From Pelagibacterium limicola (lineage in GTDB: Bacteria > Pseudomonadota > Alphaproteobacteria > Rhizobiales > Devosiaceae), in NCBI RefSeq assembly GCF_015694405.1, contig NZ_JADQDB010000003.1:248001-312000 (forward strand): 64,000 bases of DNA, given 5' to 3'. A program made the translations under genes and the position numbers. The notes under the pieces are model-generated. The model made no database searches and was not told the origin of the DNA. It saw nothing but the letters and a program-made list of their open reading frames with translations. Shown here one piece after another: positions 25,608 to 34,119 of the stretch. Each line of letters opens with the position of its first letter. Within the stretch, counting starts at the first letter, position 1.

Positions 25608-27194
25608 ATGGGGCTGATGCGCGTCCTGCTTCGATATCTGGCGGCGGCGATTCTGGCGGCATTTGCTGCCGGTCCGGCCTACGCTCATGCCGTGCTGCTC
25701 ACGACCGATCCGGTTGCAAATGCCGTGGTCGCCTCGGCGCCGGCGGAGGTCATGCTCGGGTTCAACGAACCGGTGAGCCTCCTCGCGGCATCGCTGATTA
25801 CACCCGGTGGAGAGCAAATCGCGATCGATCCGGCAGGTTTGGGGGGAGAATACCTCGCGGTTCCGCTTCCCGGCGGCCTCGGCCAAGGTACACATCTCCT
25901 GAGCTGGAGGGTGGCATCAATCGACGGCCATCCCGTTGGGGGAACCACGGTATTTTCAGTCGGCGTCGTGACTGGCGGGATAGTCGAAGCCGCCGGTCAC
26001 CCGGCGGTCGTCGGCTTGCTGCTCGCCAGCAAAGTGCTGATCTATCTTGGGGTTACCCTGGGCATCGGCGGTGCGGTTTTTGCGGTTGCTTCTGGTGAAC
26101 TGCCGGGCCTGGCAGCAAGAACCGCAAAGACTGCCGCATTCGCCGGGGCAGTTGCCACACCGGTATCGTTGGGCCTGCATGGCGTGGACGCTCTGGGGCT
26201 TGCGTTGACAGGCTTTTTCTCGGCCGCTGCATGGTCCGCTGGTCTTGCGACGAGCTATGGAATGACCGTCCTGGCGCTGCTTGTGGCTCTGACCGGCGCG
26301 CTTATGAGTTTCATGACACCTAAAAAGAGCTGGTCCGTTGCGTTTGCGGTGGCCGCGTGGGCCGCCGCTGCGGCGGCCTTTGCCATTAGCGGGCACGCGG
26401 GCTCGGCCGAACCGCAATGGCTCACGCGGCCTGCGGTTTTCCTGCACCTGGGCGGCATCGTCCTTTGGGTTGGCGCCCTGGTTCCCCTGGCCGTACTGCT
26501 TCTGCGTGCGCCCGAGCATGCCGTGCGGCCACTGGCCCGATTCTCGGCCTTCGTGCCCTACCCTGTCGCGGCGCTTCTCGTTTCCGGACTGGCCCTCGCG
26601 ATGACCCAGCTCGGGCCTGACACGGAATACTGGTTCTCACCTCACGGATATATTCTCGCCGCGAAGCTGGCGCTGGTTGCGGTCCTCTTCGGGTTGGCGA
26701 TCTGGAACAGGTGGGCCCTGACCGGCCCGGCGCTCTTGGGCGACTCTCGTGCTGCTCGCAGGCTCGCCGGGAGCATCGTTTTAGAGATCGTCGTCGTAAT
26801 CGCGATTCTGGCGCTGGTCGCGGGATGGCGGTTCACGCCGCCGCCGCGCGCGCTGACCCTTCAGGCAAGTGTGCCGATCGCCTTTCATATCCACACGAAT
26901 ACGGCCATGGCGGACGTCGCAATCGAGCCCGGACGGGTCGGATTCAATACGATTTCCGTTTATCTGATGGATGGCGAGTTCGCTCCGGTGGAGCCGGTCT
27001 CGGTTGTTGCCGCCATTTCGGCGCCCGATCGCGGAATCGAGGCCTCGCGATTCGAGGCAGTCCTCGATGATGACGGGTTCTGGCGCCTTTACGATGTTCG
27101 CCTACCGGTCGCGGCGGACTGGCAGTTCGATCTCGAAATCCGCCTGTCGCGTTTTGAAATGGTGCGGCTGAGCGAAACGTTCACATTGCCCTGA
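25608..27194 (+). CDS. CopC-CopD fusion (copper transport protein)
   Basis: A 528-residue protein joining CopC and CopD. After the signal peptide ('AAILAAFAAGPAYA'), the CopC domain begins with the copper ligand His 'HAVLLTTDPVANAVV' and ends with 'SWRVASIDGHPVGGTTVFSVG', the second His site. The CopD part has about eight membrane helices (residues about 130-425) with 'ISGHAGSAEPQWLTRPAVFLHLGGIVLWVGALVPLAVLL', the conserved H-x-W-G core. A C-terminal periplasmic domain of about 110 residues follows. It probably moves copper into the cytoplasm. Met 4 is an alternative start with a GGGG upstream. Confidence 0.9.
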   Translation: MGLMRVLLRYLAAAILAAFAAGPAYAHAVLLTTDPVANAVVASAPAEVMLGFNEPVSLLAASLITPGGEQIAIDPAGLGGEYLAVPLPGGLGQGTHLLSWRVASIDGHPVGGTTVFSVGVVTGGIVEAAGHPAVVGLLLASKVLIYLGVTLGIGGAVFAVASGELPGLAARTAKTAAFAGAVATPVSLGLHGVDALGLALTGFFSAAAWSAGLATSYGMTVLALLVALTGALMSFMTPKKSWSVAFAVAAWAAAAAAFAISGHAGSAEPQWLTRPAVFLHLGGIVLWVGALVPLAVLLLRAPEHAVRPLARFSAFVPYPVAALLVSGLALAMTQLGPDTEYWFSPHGYILAAKLALVAVLFGLAIWNRWALTGPALLGDSRAARRLAGSIVLEIVVVIAILALVAGWRFTPPPRALTLQASVPIAFHIHTNTAMADVAIEPGRVGFNTISVYLMDGEFAPVEPVSVVAAISAPDRGIEASRFEAVLDDDGFWRLYDVRLPVAADWQFDLEIRLSRFEMVRLSETFTLP

Positions 27195-27216
27195 AATCTC
27201 CGAAAAGGACCACGAA

Positions 27217-27723
27217 ATGAAAATAGTCGCATCAGGCATTCTCCTAATTTCGCTTTTGGGCGCCGTTCCGGCTTTCGCCCACGATGCCCACGCCGGGCGC
27301 GCCGCAGACATCATACGCGTCGGCGATCTCGAATTGTCGGGCGCGTTCACGCGCGCAACGCTTCCCAACCAGCCGGTTGGTGCCGGGTATCTGACAATCA
27401 CCAATGGGGGGGAAACCGAAGACCGGTTGATCGGGGGCAGCGCGGCTTTCGCCGGTGACGTTCAGATTCACGAAATGGCCGTGGTCAACGATGTGATGAA
27501 CATGCGCGAATTGCCAGACGGACTGGCAATTCCCGCCGGAGAGAGCGTGGTGCTCACGCCGGGCGGGCTGCACATCATGTTCCTGCAGTTGCAGCAGGCG
27601 CTGGTTGAAGGCGAGCCGGTTGCGGTAACGCTGGAATTTGCCAATGCCGGTACGGTCGAGGTGGAATTCGTCGTCGCGCCAGCCGGCGCGCGCGAAATGC
27701 CGGCGGGTCACCATGGCCACTGA
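27217..27723 (+). CDS. Periplasmic copper chaperone PCuAC
   Basis: A 168-residue secreted copper(I) chaperone of the PCuAC (DUF461) family. A signal peptide ends at 'AVPAFA', followed by a His-rich start ('HDAHAG'). The copper motif H-M...H-M is seen as 'IHEMAVVNDVMNMREL' and 'GGLHIMFLQL' about 20 residues on. A C-terminal 'AGHHGH' adds more metal ligands. In this family it delivers copper to cytochrome oxidase CuA. It starts 22 bases after the CopC-CopD stop and closes the copper cluster, meeting the GntR gene end to end. Confidence 0.92.
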   Translation: MKIVASGILLISLLGAVPAFAHDAHAGRAADIIRVGDLELSGAFTRATLPNQPVGAGYLTITNGGETEDRLIGGSAAFAGDVQIHEMAVVNDVMNMRELPDGLAIPAGESVVLTPGGLHIMFLQLQQALVEGEPVAVTLEFANAGTVEVEFVVAPAGAREMPAGHHGH

Positions 27724-28464
27724 TTACGGCACGAAGAACTCGGCGTGCGCGTCGGCGATTTTCGGGAGCGAGTGCAGCACTTCCGAGAGGTGTAGGCGCA
27801 TGGCGGCTTCGGCGGCGTCGCCGGAGCCCGATTCGATGGCATCGACGATGGCCAGGTGCTGACGGATGATGGTTTCGACCGGGGTGGCGTTGGAAAGCGA
27901 GAGGAACCGGACGCGATCCATCTGGACCTTGAGATCCTCTGCCACCCGCCAGGCGTTCTCGCACTCGACGATCCGCGCGATAGCCTGGTGGAAGGTATCG
28001 TCTAGGGAGAGGAAATGAGCCTGATCCGGGTGGTCGCCCGAAGCGGCCTGCTGCGCGACCAGATCGCGCAGTTGCCCAACATCGTCTGCGGACGCCATTT
28101 CCGCCGCGCGACGAACGACGGCGACCTCAATCGCCTCGCGGATGAAGCGGGCGTTCTCCACCTCGCGGCGTGAAATCAGCAAGACGAAAGTGCCACGCTG
28201 GGGGCGGATATCGACGAGACCGACTTCGGCGAGCTTGATGAAGGCCTCGCGCACAGGCTGGCGGGACACGCCGAGCTGGCGAGCGATTTCGGCTTCGGAG
28301 AGGAGATGGCCGGGCTTGAACTGGGCGCGAACGATGGCCTGCTTGAGCGCCTGATACACGCGATACCCTATCGTCGCTTGCCGCGAGCCGGTTCCGTCAT
28401 CGGCCAATAGGGCCAACTCGAAACCGCCGACCGTCTCAACGCGTGCGCTCCGAATTCCTCCCAT
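27724..28464 (-). CDS. GntR/FadR-family transcriptional regulator
   Basis: A 246-residue regulator with an N-terminal winged helix ('GYRVYQALKQAIVRAQFKPGHLLSEAEIARQLGVSRQPVREAFIKLAEVGLV') and a C-terminal all-helical FCD domain ('LSLDDTFHQAIARIVECENAWRVAEDL'), with metal-type His residues including 'QHLAIVDAIESGSGDAAEAAMRLHL'. FadR-family members of this type sense hexuronates or related acids. It is divergent from the hexuronate TRAP-uxu operon, which it probably represses. I chose the ATG at 28464; the frame stays open 25 codons upstream. A dyad upstream may be its site. Confidence 0.9.
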   Translation of the reverse strand: MGGIRSARVETVGGFELALLADDGTGSRQATIGYRVYQALKQAIVRAQFKPGHLLSEAEIARQLGVSRQPVREAFIKLAEVGLVDIRPQRGTFVLLISRREVENARFIREAIEVAVVRRAAEMASADDVGQLRDLVAQQAASGDHPDQAHFLSLDDTFHQAIARIVECENAWRVAEDLKVQMDRVRFLSLSNATPVETIIRQHLAIVDAIESGSGDAAEAAMRLHLSEVLHSLPKIADAHAEFFVP

Positions 28465-28563
28465 TATACTCGGCCCGGCTCCCTGGCTGTGGCGACGTTG
28501 TACCCGGTAGTTAGGACGTTCTGCCGGGGGGCAAGTCAAGCAATTGACTCCTGCTCTACTACC

Positions 28564-28573
28564 ATACTAGTAT
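28564..28573. promoter_or_regulatory. Palindrome ATACTAGTAT, candidate GntR operator
   Basis: A perfect 10-bp palindrome that lengthens imperfectly to CCATACTAGTATTG. It lies 99 bases before the regulator's start and 56 bases before dctP in the divergent region. GntR proteins of the FadR group bind short dyads of this size. Binding by this protein is inferred. Confidence 0.4.
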
Positions 28574-28628
28574 TGAATTGTCACGCCCGGTCATTTTGAG
28601 ATAACCGGACTCGTCAGGGAGGATATCG

Positions 28629-29609
28629 ATGACATTTCACCGTTTTACGGGCCTGCTTCTTGCGGCCACTGCCAGTTTCACCATAGCCACGGCGGCGAAT
28701 GCCCAGGACTATACGCTGAGCGTCAACACCGCACTTGCCACGACCGACCCGCTTTACAAAGGCCTCGAAGCCTTTGTCGAAAGCGTCGCGGAGCGTTCTG
28801 ATGGCCGGCTCGAAGTGCGGCTGTTCCCCAATTCGCAACTCGGTCCGGATGAGGACGTGCTGGAGCAGGCCCGCGCCGGCGCTCCCGTTGCGGTTGTGGT
28901 CGACGGCGGACGCCTTGCCGTCTTCGTCAATGAGTTCGGCATTCTTGGCGCACCATATCTGGCGCAGGGCTACGACGGCATCCGCAAGGTCGTCACGTCC
29001 GATATCTTCGAGCAGTGGGTCGAGATGCTGCGCGACGCCTCGGGCCATCAGGTTCTTTCGTTCAACTGGTGGCAGGGGGAACGGCACCTCGTGACCAAGA
29101 AGCCCGTGACGACGCCAGCTGATCTCGCGGGCGTGCGCCTGCGCACGCCGGGCGCACCCGTCTGGCTTGAAACCGTTGCCGCAATGGGTGGCGTGCCGAC
29201 GCCGATGCCGTTCGGTGAGGTCTACAGCGCCCTTCAGCAGAACGTCATCGACGGCACAGAAGTGCAGCTTCCCGCTCTCGTCGGCGCCAATCTGCAGGAA
29301 GTCATCACGCATGTGACGATGACCGGGCACATCAACCTCATCACGGGCCTCGTGACGAGCGCGACCTGGTTCGATTCGCTTCCCGAGGACCTGCAAGTCA
29401 TCCTGCGCGAAGAGGCGCTGGCTGCAGGCGACGTTGCTTCCTACGGCACGCGCGATGCACTGGCCGGTATCGAGGCGCGGCTGGTCGATGAGGGTATTTC
29501 CGTCGACTACATCGACGTTGCCCCGTTCGTCGAGGCGACCGAGGTCGTCTACGACAAACTCGGGTATGGTGGGCTTCATGCCCTTATCCAGGAGCTCGTG
29601 GCCGAGTAA
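28629..29609 (+). CDS. TRAP transporter solute-binding protein (DctP family)
   Basis: A 326-residue periplasmic binding protein of the DctP family, the ligand-capture part of a TRAP uptake system. The signal peptide is 'LLLAATASFTIATAANA' (cut after residue 25). Family segments are 'DGRLEVRLFPNSQLGPDEDVLEQARAGA', 'PADLAGVRLRTPGAPVWLETVAAMGGVPTPMPFGEVYSALQQNVIDGTE' with the ligand Arg in 'RLRTPG', and 'ITHVTMTGH'. Context with uxuA, uxaC and uxuB implies glucuronate or a similar hexuronate as ligand. It starts the operon; its stop is followed by a hairpin before dctQ. Confidence 0.94.
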   Translation: MTFHRFTGLLLAATASFTIATAANAQDYTLSVNTALATTDPLYKGLEAFVESVAERSDGRLEVRLFPNSQLGPDEDVLEQARAGAPVAVVVDGGRLAVFVNEFGILGAPYLAQGYDGIRKVVTSDIFEQWVEMLRDASGHQVLSFNWWQGERHLVTKKPVTTPADLAGVRLRTPGAPVWLETVAAMGGVPTPMPFGEVYSALQQNVIDGTEVQLPALVGANLQEVITHVTMTGHINLITGLVTSATWFDSLPEDLQVILREEALAAGDVASYGTRDALAGIEARLVDEGISVDYIDVAPFVEATEVVYDKLGYGGLHALIQELVAE

Positions 29610-29631
29610 GCTGTCCTCCACTTATCCGCCA

Positions 29632-29659
29632 GACTTCCGGGGCCACGGCCCCGGAAGTC
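29632..29659 (+). other. Perfect 13-bp intercistronic hairpin between dctP and dctQ
   Basis: GACTTCCGGGGCC, two-base loop, GGCCCCGGAAGTC: a perfect 13-bp stem with no T-run after it. It is probably an RNA stabiliser or partial terminator allowing more binding protein than membrane protein, a common arrangement. The role is inferred. Confidence 0.7.
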
Positions 29660-29684
29660 GTGCATCCTCTTGGAGGCGTTCCAA

Positions 29685-30197
29685 ATGCTCAAACGACTCG
29701 GGCAGATCGAACTTGCCGTAGCCGGCGGCATTCTCGGCCTCATCACGGTCATGGTCTTTGTTGCTGCCGTGATGCGATTCTTCGGCCACCCGCTGATCTG
29801 GTCGGTCGATTTGGCGCAACTGCTGTTCATCTGGCTGTGCTTTCTCGGGGCGACACGTGCCTTGCGCGAGAAGGGGCATCTGGGCGTCGACGTATTGATC
29901 CGCCACCTGCCCTATATGGGTCGTCTCGTTGTCGAGACGGCCATCACGGTGATCGTGATCGTGTTCCTCGTGGTCCTCGCCAAGGAAGGCGCCGACCTCA
30001 CCATGCTCAACAGGCAGCGCGTCTATGGTGATAGCGGCCTTTCCTACGGGTTCGTCACCATCGCAGTTCCTGTGGGCTGCCTGCTGCTTTCAAGCTCGCT
30101 GATCTACAACGCCATCGTCGCCTGGACCCGGCGCGACGGGGAGACACTGATCTATTCCCGGCTCGATTTCGGCGTACCAGCCAAGGCTGGAGACTAG
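29685..30197 (+). CDS. TRAP transporter small membrane subunit (DctQ)
   Basis: A 170-residue DctQ-type protein with four predicted membrane helices. Pieces include 'AGGILGLITVMVFVAAVMRF', 'LAQLLFIWLCFLGATRALREKGHLGVDVLIRHLP' with the family EKGHLGVD motif, and 'VETAITVIVIVFLVVLAKEG'. I chose the ATG at 29685 because GGAGG lies nine bases upstream; a TTG at 29670 is the alternative. Its stop is three bases before dctM, so the pair is coupled. Confidence 0.92.
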   Translation: MLKRLGQIELAVAGGILGLITVMVFVAAVMRFFGHPLIWSVDLAQLLFIWLCFLGATRALREKGHLGVDVLIRHLPYMGRLVVETAITVIVIVFLVVLAKEGADLTMLNRQRVYGDSGLSYGFVTIAVPVGCLLLSSSLIYNAIVAWTRRDGETLIYSRLDFGVPAKAGD

Positions 30198-30200
30198 CTC

Positions 30201-31478
30201 ATGTGGCTGATCGGCAGCGTTTTCTTCGTTCTGCTCTTTATCGGCGCGCCGGCGGCGTTTGCCATCGGCATTGCCGGGTTCGTGTTCTTCATGACCTCGG
30301 ACATCATGCCGCTTTCCATCGGCGTGCAGCGCATCGCGACGATGAGCCAGAGCTTTCCCCTGCTCGCAGTCCCGTTCTTCGTCCTGACGGGGCATTTGAT
30401 GAACGCAAGCGGGATCACCGAGCGGCTGTTCAAGTTCGCCAACGTCGCCGTCTCGTGGATGGCGGGTGGGCTGGCGCAGGTTTCGGTCATTCTGTCGGCC
30501 CTGATGGGCGGGGTGTCTGGATCGGCCGTCGCCGAGGCGGCAATGGAAGCGCGCATTCTTGGCCCCTCGATGATCAAGCAAGGCTATTCTAGGGGTTTTT
30601 CGGCCGCCGTCATCGCGGTCACCTCGCTCATTACAGCGACCCTGCCCCCGGCAATCGGACTGATTCTTTACGGCTATGTGGGCAACGTCTCGATCGGCCG
30701 GCTTTTCCTCGCGGGGATCGTTCCCGGCATGCTGATGATGGCGATGCTGATGGTCACCACCTATTTCATCGCGCGCAAGCGGAACTACCGTGCTGCCGAT
30801 ACGCGGCTGCCGACGGCCAGGGAATTCTTTGCGGCGATGTGGGGCGCCAAATGGGCATTGCTGTTCCCCATCTTGCTGGTGTTCTCGATCCGCGGCGGCC
30901 TGTTCACTCCATCGGAAGTTGGTGCCGGCGCGGTGATCTACGCGCTGCTCGTGGGCTTTTTCGCCCATCGCGAGCTCAACTGGCAGAAGATTGTCACGGC
31001 CATAAACCACGCGGTTTCCGATATCGGCATGATCATGCTGATCATCCTCATGTCGGGCATGATCGGATTTGCGATCACCTTCCTTCAGGTGCCGCAGCAG
31101 GTTTCGGGCTTTATCCTTGGTGGCATCAGCGAGCCCTATCTCATCGTCATCACAGTGCTGCTGATCCTGTTCGTCATGGGGCTGTTCATCGAATCCACCG
31201 TGCTCGTCCTGCTGCTCACCCCGATCTTCGTGCCCATCGTTACCTCGGCAGGCGTGGATCCTGTGCAGTTCGGAATCATGATGATGACCATCGTGACTCT
31301 GGGCGGTATGACGCCGCCCGTGGGCGTGGCGATGTTTGCGGTGTGCAGCCTGCTCAACTGCCGGATCGATGAGTATGTCCGGGAGTCGATACCCTTTATT
31401 GCGACCGTGGTGGTTCTGGTCCTGTTGCTCTTGTTCATACCGGACCTGACGCTGTTCCTACCCCGGTTGGTGTTCTAA
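30201..31478 (+). CDS. TRAP transporter large membrane subunit (DctM)
   Basis: A 425-residue DctM protein with about 12 membrane helices, the transport channel of the TRAP system. Family segments: 'LLAVPFFVLTGHLMNASGITERLFKFANVAVSWMAGGLAQVSVILSALMGGVSGSAVAEAAMEARIL' and 'GLFIESTVLVLLLTPIFVPIVTSAGVDPVQFGIMMMTIVTLGGMTPPVGVAMF'. It uses a sodium or proton gradient to import the acid delivered by DctP. It is 15 bases before uxuA. Confidence 0.95.
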   Translation: MWLIGSVFFVLLFIGAPAAFAIGIAGFVFFMTSDIMPLSIGVQRIATMSQSFPLLAVPFFVLTGHLMNASGITERLFKFANVAVSWMAGGLAQVSVILSALMGGVSGSAVAEAAMEARILGPSMIKQGYSRGFSAAVIAVTSLITATLPPAIGLILYGYVGNVSIGRLFLAGIVPGMLMMAMLMVTTYFIARKRNYRAADTRLPTAREFFAAMWGAKWALLFPILLVFSIRGGLFTPSEVGAGAVIYALLVGFFAHRELNWQKIVTAINHAVSDIGMIMLIILMSGMIGFAITFLQVPQQVSGFILGGISEPYLIVITVLLILFVMGLFIESTVLVLLLTPIFVPIVTSAGVDPVQFGIMMMTIVTLGGMTPPVGVAMFAVCSLLNCRIDEYVRESIPFIATVVVLVLLLLFIPDLTLFLPRLVF

Positions 31479-31492
31479 CGGAGACTATCTAG

Positions 31493-32710
31493 ATGCGGCA
31501 GACGTGGCGCTGGTTCGGACCCCGGGACCTGACGAAAATCGAGGACGTCGTGCAGGCCGGTGCGGAGGGCGTGGTTTCCGCGCTGCACCACGTGCCGACG
31601 GGCGAGGTCTGGACACAGGACGAGATCGCAAAGCGGCAGGATGAGGTCGCGCATACGAGCAAAGGCGCGCCCTCGGGCATCGCCTGGGAGGTGATCGAGA
31701 GTCTGCCGGTCTCGGAGGACATCAAGAAGCAGACCGGCGAGTGGCGCACGCACATCGCCAATTACAAGTTCAGCCTCGAAAACGTTGCCGCCTCCGGCAT
31801 CGAGACAATCTGCTACAACTTCATGCCGGTGCTGGACTGGACACGGACCGACCTCGCGTTCCGCGTGGCGCACGGGGGGACGTGCATGCGGTTCGACGTC
31901 GTCGATTTTGCCGTCTTTGACATCCATATCCTCGAGCGCCCCGGCGCGGCGGAAGATTTTTCGCCCGAAGTGGTCGAGGAGGCACGCCGGCGTCTTTCGG
32001 AAATGAGCAACGAACGGCGCGCAACGCTAACGTCCAACATCACGGCAGGGCTGCCCGGCGCGGCGGAAAGCCTGACGTTGGACGGCGTGCGCGAGCATCT
32101 AGCCCAGTACGGCGCCATCTCGCCAGACCGCTTGCGCGCTCACTTCATCGATTTCCTCTCCGAGGTCGTCCCGGTCGCGGAAAAGCTCGGGCTTCGCATG
32201 TGCTGCCATCCGGACGATCCCCCTTTCGCGCTTCTCGGCCTGCCACGGATCATGTCCACGGAAGCTGACTATGTGCGCATACTCGAAGCCGTGAACAGCC
32301 CGGCGAATGGCGTGACGCTGTGTTCGGGCTCGTTGGGGGCACGGCCCGACAACGACCTGCCGGGCATGATGGAGCGGCTGGGACCGAAGGTGCACTTCCT
32401 GCATCTGCGCAACGTCAAGCGCGAGAGCGATGCCATTGCCGGTTCGTTCTACGAGGACGAACACCTCAACGGCAACACCGACATGGTGGCGCTGATCGCC
32501 GCGATCATCCGCGAGGAGGCACGGCGTAAAGCCGAGGGACGCGCGGATCATACTATCCCGATGCGCCCGGACCACGGACAGGACATCATCGACGACCTCA
32601 ACCGGCAGGCGCAGCCGGGGTACCCGACCATCGGTCGGCTCAAGGGGTTGGCGGAATTGCGTGGCGTCATGCGCGCGCTTGAGCACGACACGCTGGGACT
32701 TGCCCGATGA
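31493..32710 (+). CDS. uxuA: Mannonate dehydratase
   Basis: UxuA dehydrates D-mannonate to 2-keto-3-deoxygluconate in hexuronate breakdown. The 405-residue TIM barrel has 'MRQTWRWFGPRDLTKIEDVVQAGAEGVVSALHHVPTGEVW', 'NFMPVLDWTRTDL', and metal-site regions 'RMCCHPDDPPFALLGLPRI' and 'KVHFLHLRNVKRE' plus 'RPDHGQDIIDDL'. All expected metal-ligand motifs are present. GGAG is eight bases upstream. Its stop overlaps the uxaC start by four bases. Confidence 0.96.
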   Translation: MRQTWRWFGPRDLTKIEDVVQAGAEGVVSALHHVPTGEVWTQDEIAKRQDEVAHTSKGAPSGIAWEVIESLPVSEDIKKQTGEWRTHIANYKFSLENVAASGIETICYNFMPVLDWTRTDLAFRVAHGGTCMRFDVVDFAVFDIHILERPGAAEDFSPEVVEEARRRLSEMSNERRATLTSNITAGLPGAAESLTLDGVREHLAQYGAISPDRLRAHFIDFLSEVVPVAEKLGLRMCCHPDDPPFALLGLPRIMSTEADYVRILEAVNSPANGVTLCSGSLGARPDNDLPGMMERLGPKVHFLHLRNVKRESDAIAGSFYEDEHLNGNTDMVALIAAIIREEARRKAEGRADHTIPMRPDHGQDIIDDLNRQAQPGYPTIGRLKGLAELRGVMRALEHDTLGLAR

Positions 32711-34119
32711 ACGCCGAATTTCTGCATCAAGACCGGCTGTTTCCGGCCGATCCGCAGGTGCGCTCGGTTGCGCGCGCGCTTTATGAGGGCGTAGCGGACC
32801 TGCCGATCGTTTCACCGCATGGGCATACCGATCCGTCATGGTTCGCGAACGATACGCCGTTCTCCGATCCCGCAAGCCTGTTCCTGACGCCTGATCACTA
32901 TGTGTTACGCATGCTGCGCAGCGCAGGGATCAACTACGACAGGCTCGGAGTGGTACGCCGGGGCGGAAAACCGCTCGTAGAAGGGCGCGAGGCCTGGCGG
33001 CTCTTCTGTGCCAACTGGCACCTTTTCGCGGGCACGCCGTCGCAACTCTGGGTCGAACATTCGCTCGCGATGTTCTTCGGCATCTCCGTTCCGCTTTCGG
33101 CAGAGACGGCCGACACGGTCTACGACACGATCGATGCAGGGCTGAAGACCCCTGCCCTGCGTCCGATGGCGGTGCTCGACCGAGCAAAGGTCGAGGTCAT
33201 CGCCACGACCGAATTCGCCCTCGATACGCTGGAGCATCACAAGAAGCTCAAGGAGAAGGGCCTGATCGGCCGCATCCGCACGACCTACCGGCCCGACGAC
33301 GTGACCGACCCCGACGTTCCCGGTTTTGCCGCCAACCTCGCCCGGCTCGGCGAACTGACGGACGAAGAGACCAGCACATGGGCGGGGCTGATCCGGGCGC
33401 ATGCGGTGCGACGGGCGTTTTTCCGGGAGTACGGTGCGACTGCGAGCGACCACGGCGTGCCTTCGGCACTGACGGTGGACCTTGCTGAGTACGAGAAGCA
33501 GGCACTGCTCGACAAGGCGCTCCGCGGAACAATCACGTCGGCCGAAGCCGAACAGTTCCGGGGCCAGATGATGACCGAGATGGCAGGTCTCGCGGCCGAG
33601 GACGGAATGGTCATGCAGATCCATGCCGGCGTACAGCGCAACCTCGATCCGGCACTTCTGGCCGGCTACGGCCCGAACCTGGGTGCCGACATTCCTTGCC
33701 GGGCCGATTACGTCAACGGCCTGCGGCCTCTTTTGGCGCGGTTCGGGAGTGCAGAGAATTTCCGCCTGATCCTCTTCACGCTCGACGAGAGCACCTATGC
33801 GCGTGAACTGGCGCCGCTGGCGGGGTATTGGCCATCGGTGATTATCGGGCCGCCCTGGTGGTTCCACGACAGCCCGAACGGCATCCGGCGCTATCTCGAT
33901 ACCATGCACGAAACGGCAGGGTTCTATAACCTTGCCGGGTTCAACGACGATACGCGGGCGCTGCTGTCGATCCCCGCGCGGCACGATGTATGGCGGCGAG
34001 AGGTGTGCCGGTTTCTGGCGCTACTGGTGAGCGAGCATCGCGTCTCGCGCGATACAGCCGAGGTGTTGGCTGCCCATCTCAGCTACGACGCGGCAAAAAG
34101 GGCGTACAATCTGCCATGA
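32707..34119 (+). CDS. uxaC: Glucuronate isomerase
   Basis: UxaC isomerises D-glucuronate to D-fructuronate (and galacturonate to tagaturonate). The 470-residue amidohydrolase-fold protein begins 'MNAEFLHQDRLFPADPQVRSVARALYEGVADLPIVSPHGHTDPSWFANDTPFSDPASLFLTPDHYVLRML' with the metal-binding HGHT. Later motifs are 'IGPPWWFHDSPNGIRRYLDTMHETAGFYNLAGFNDDTRALLSIPARHDVWRR'. Length and motifs are standard for UxaC. The stop overlaps uxuB by ATGA. With uxuA and uxuB it makes the full route from glucuronate to ketodeoxygluconate. Confidence 0.96.
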   Translation: MNAEFLHQDRLFPADPQVRSVARALYEGVADLPIVSPHGHTDPSWFANDTPFSDPASLFLTPDHYVLRMLRSAGINYDRLGVVRRGGKPLVEGREAWRLFCANWHLFAGTPSQLWVEHSLAMFFGISVPLSAETADTVYDTIDAGLKTPALRPMAVLDRAKVEVIATTEFALDTLEHHKKLKEKGLIGRIRTTYRPDDVTDPDVPGFAANLARLGELTDEETSTWAGLIRAHAVRRAFFREYGATASDHGVPSALTVDLAEYEKQALLDKALRGTITSAEAEQFRGQMMTEMAGLAAEDGMVMQIHAGVQRNLDPALLAGYGPNLGADIPCRADYVNGLRPLLARFGSAENFRLILFTLDESTYARELAPLAGYWPSVIIGPPWWFHDSPNGIRRYLDTMHETAGFYNLAGFNDDTRALLSIPARHDVWRREVCRFLALLVSEHRVSRDTAEVLAAHLSYDAAKRAYNLP

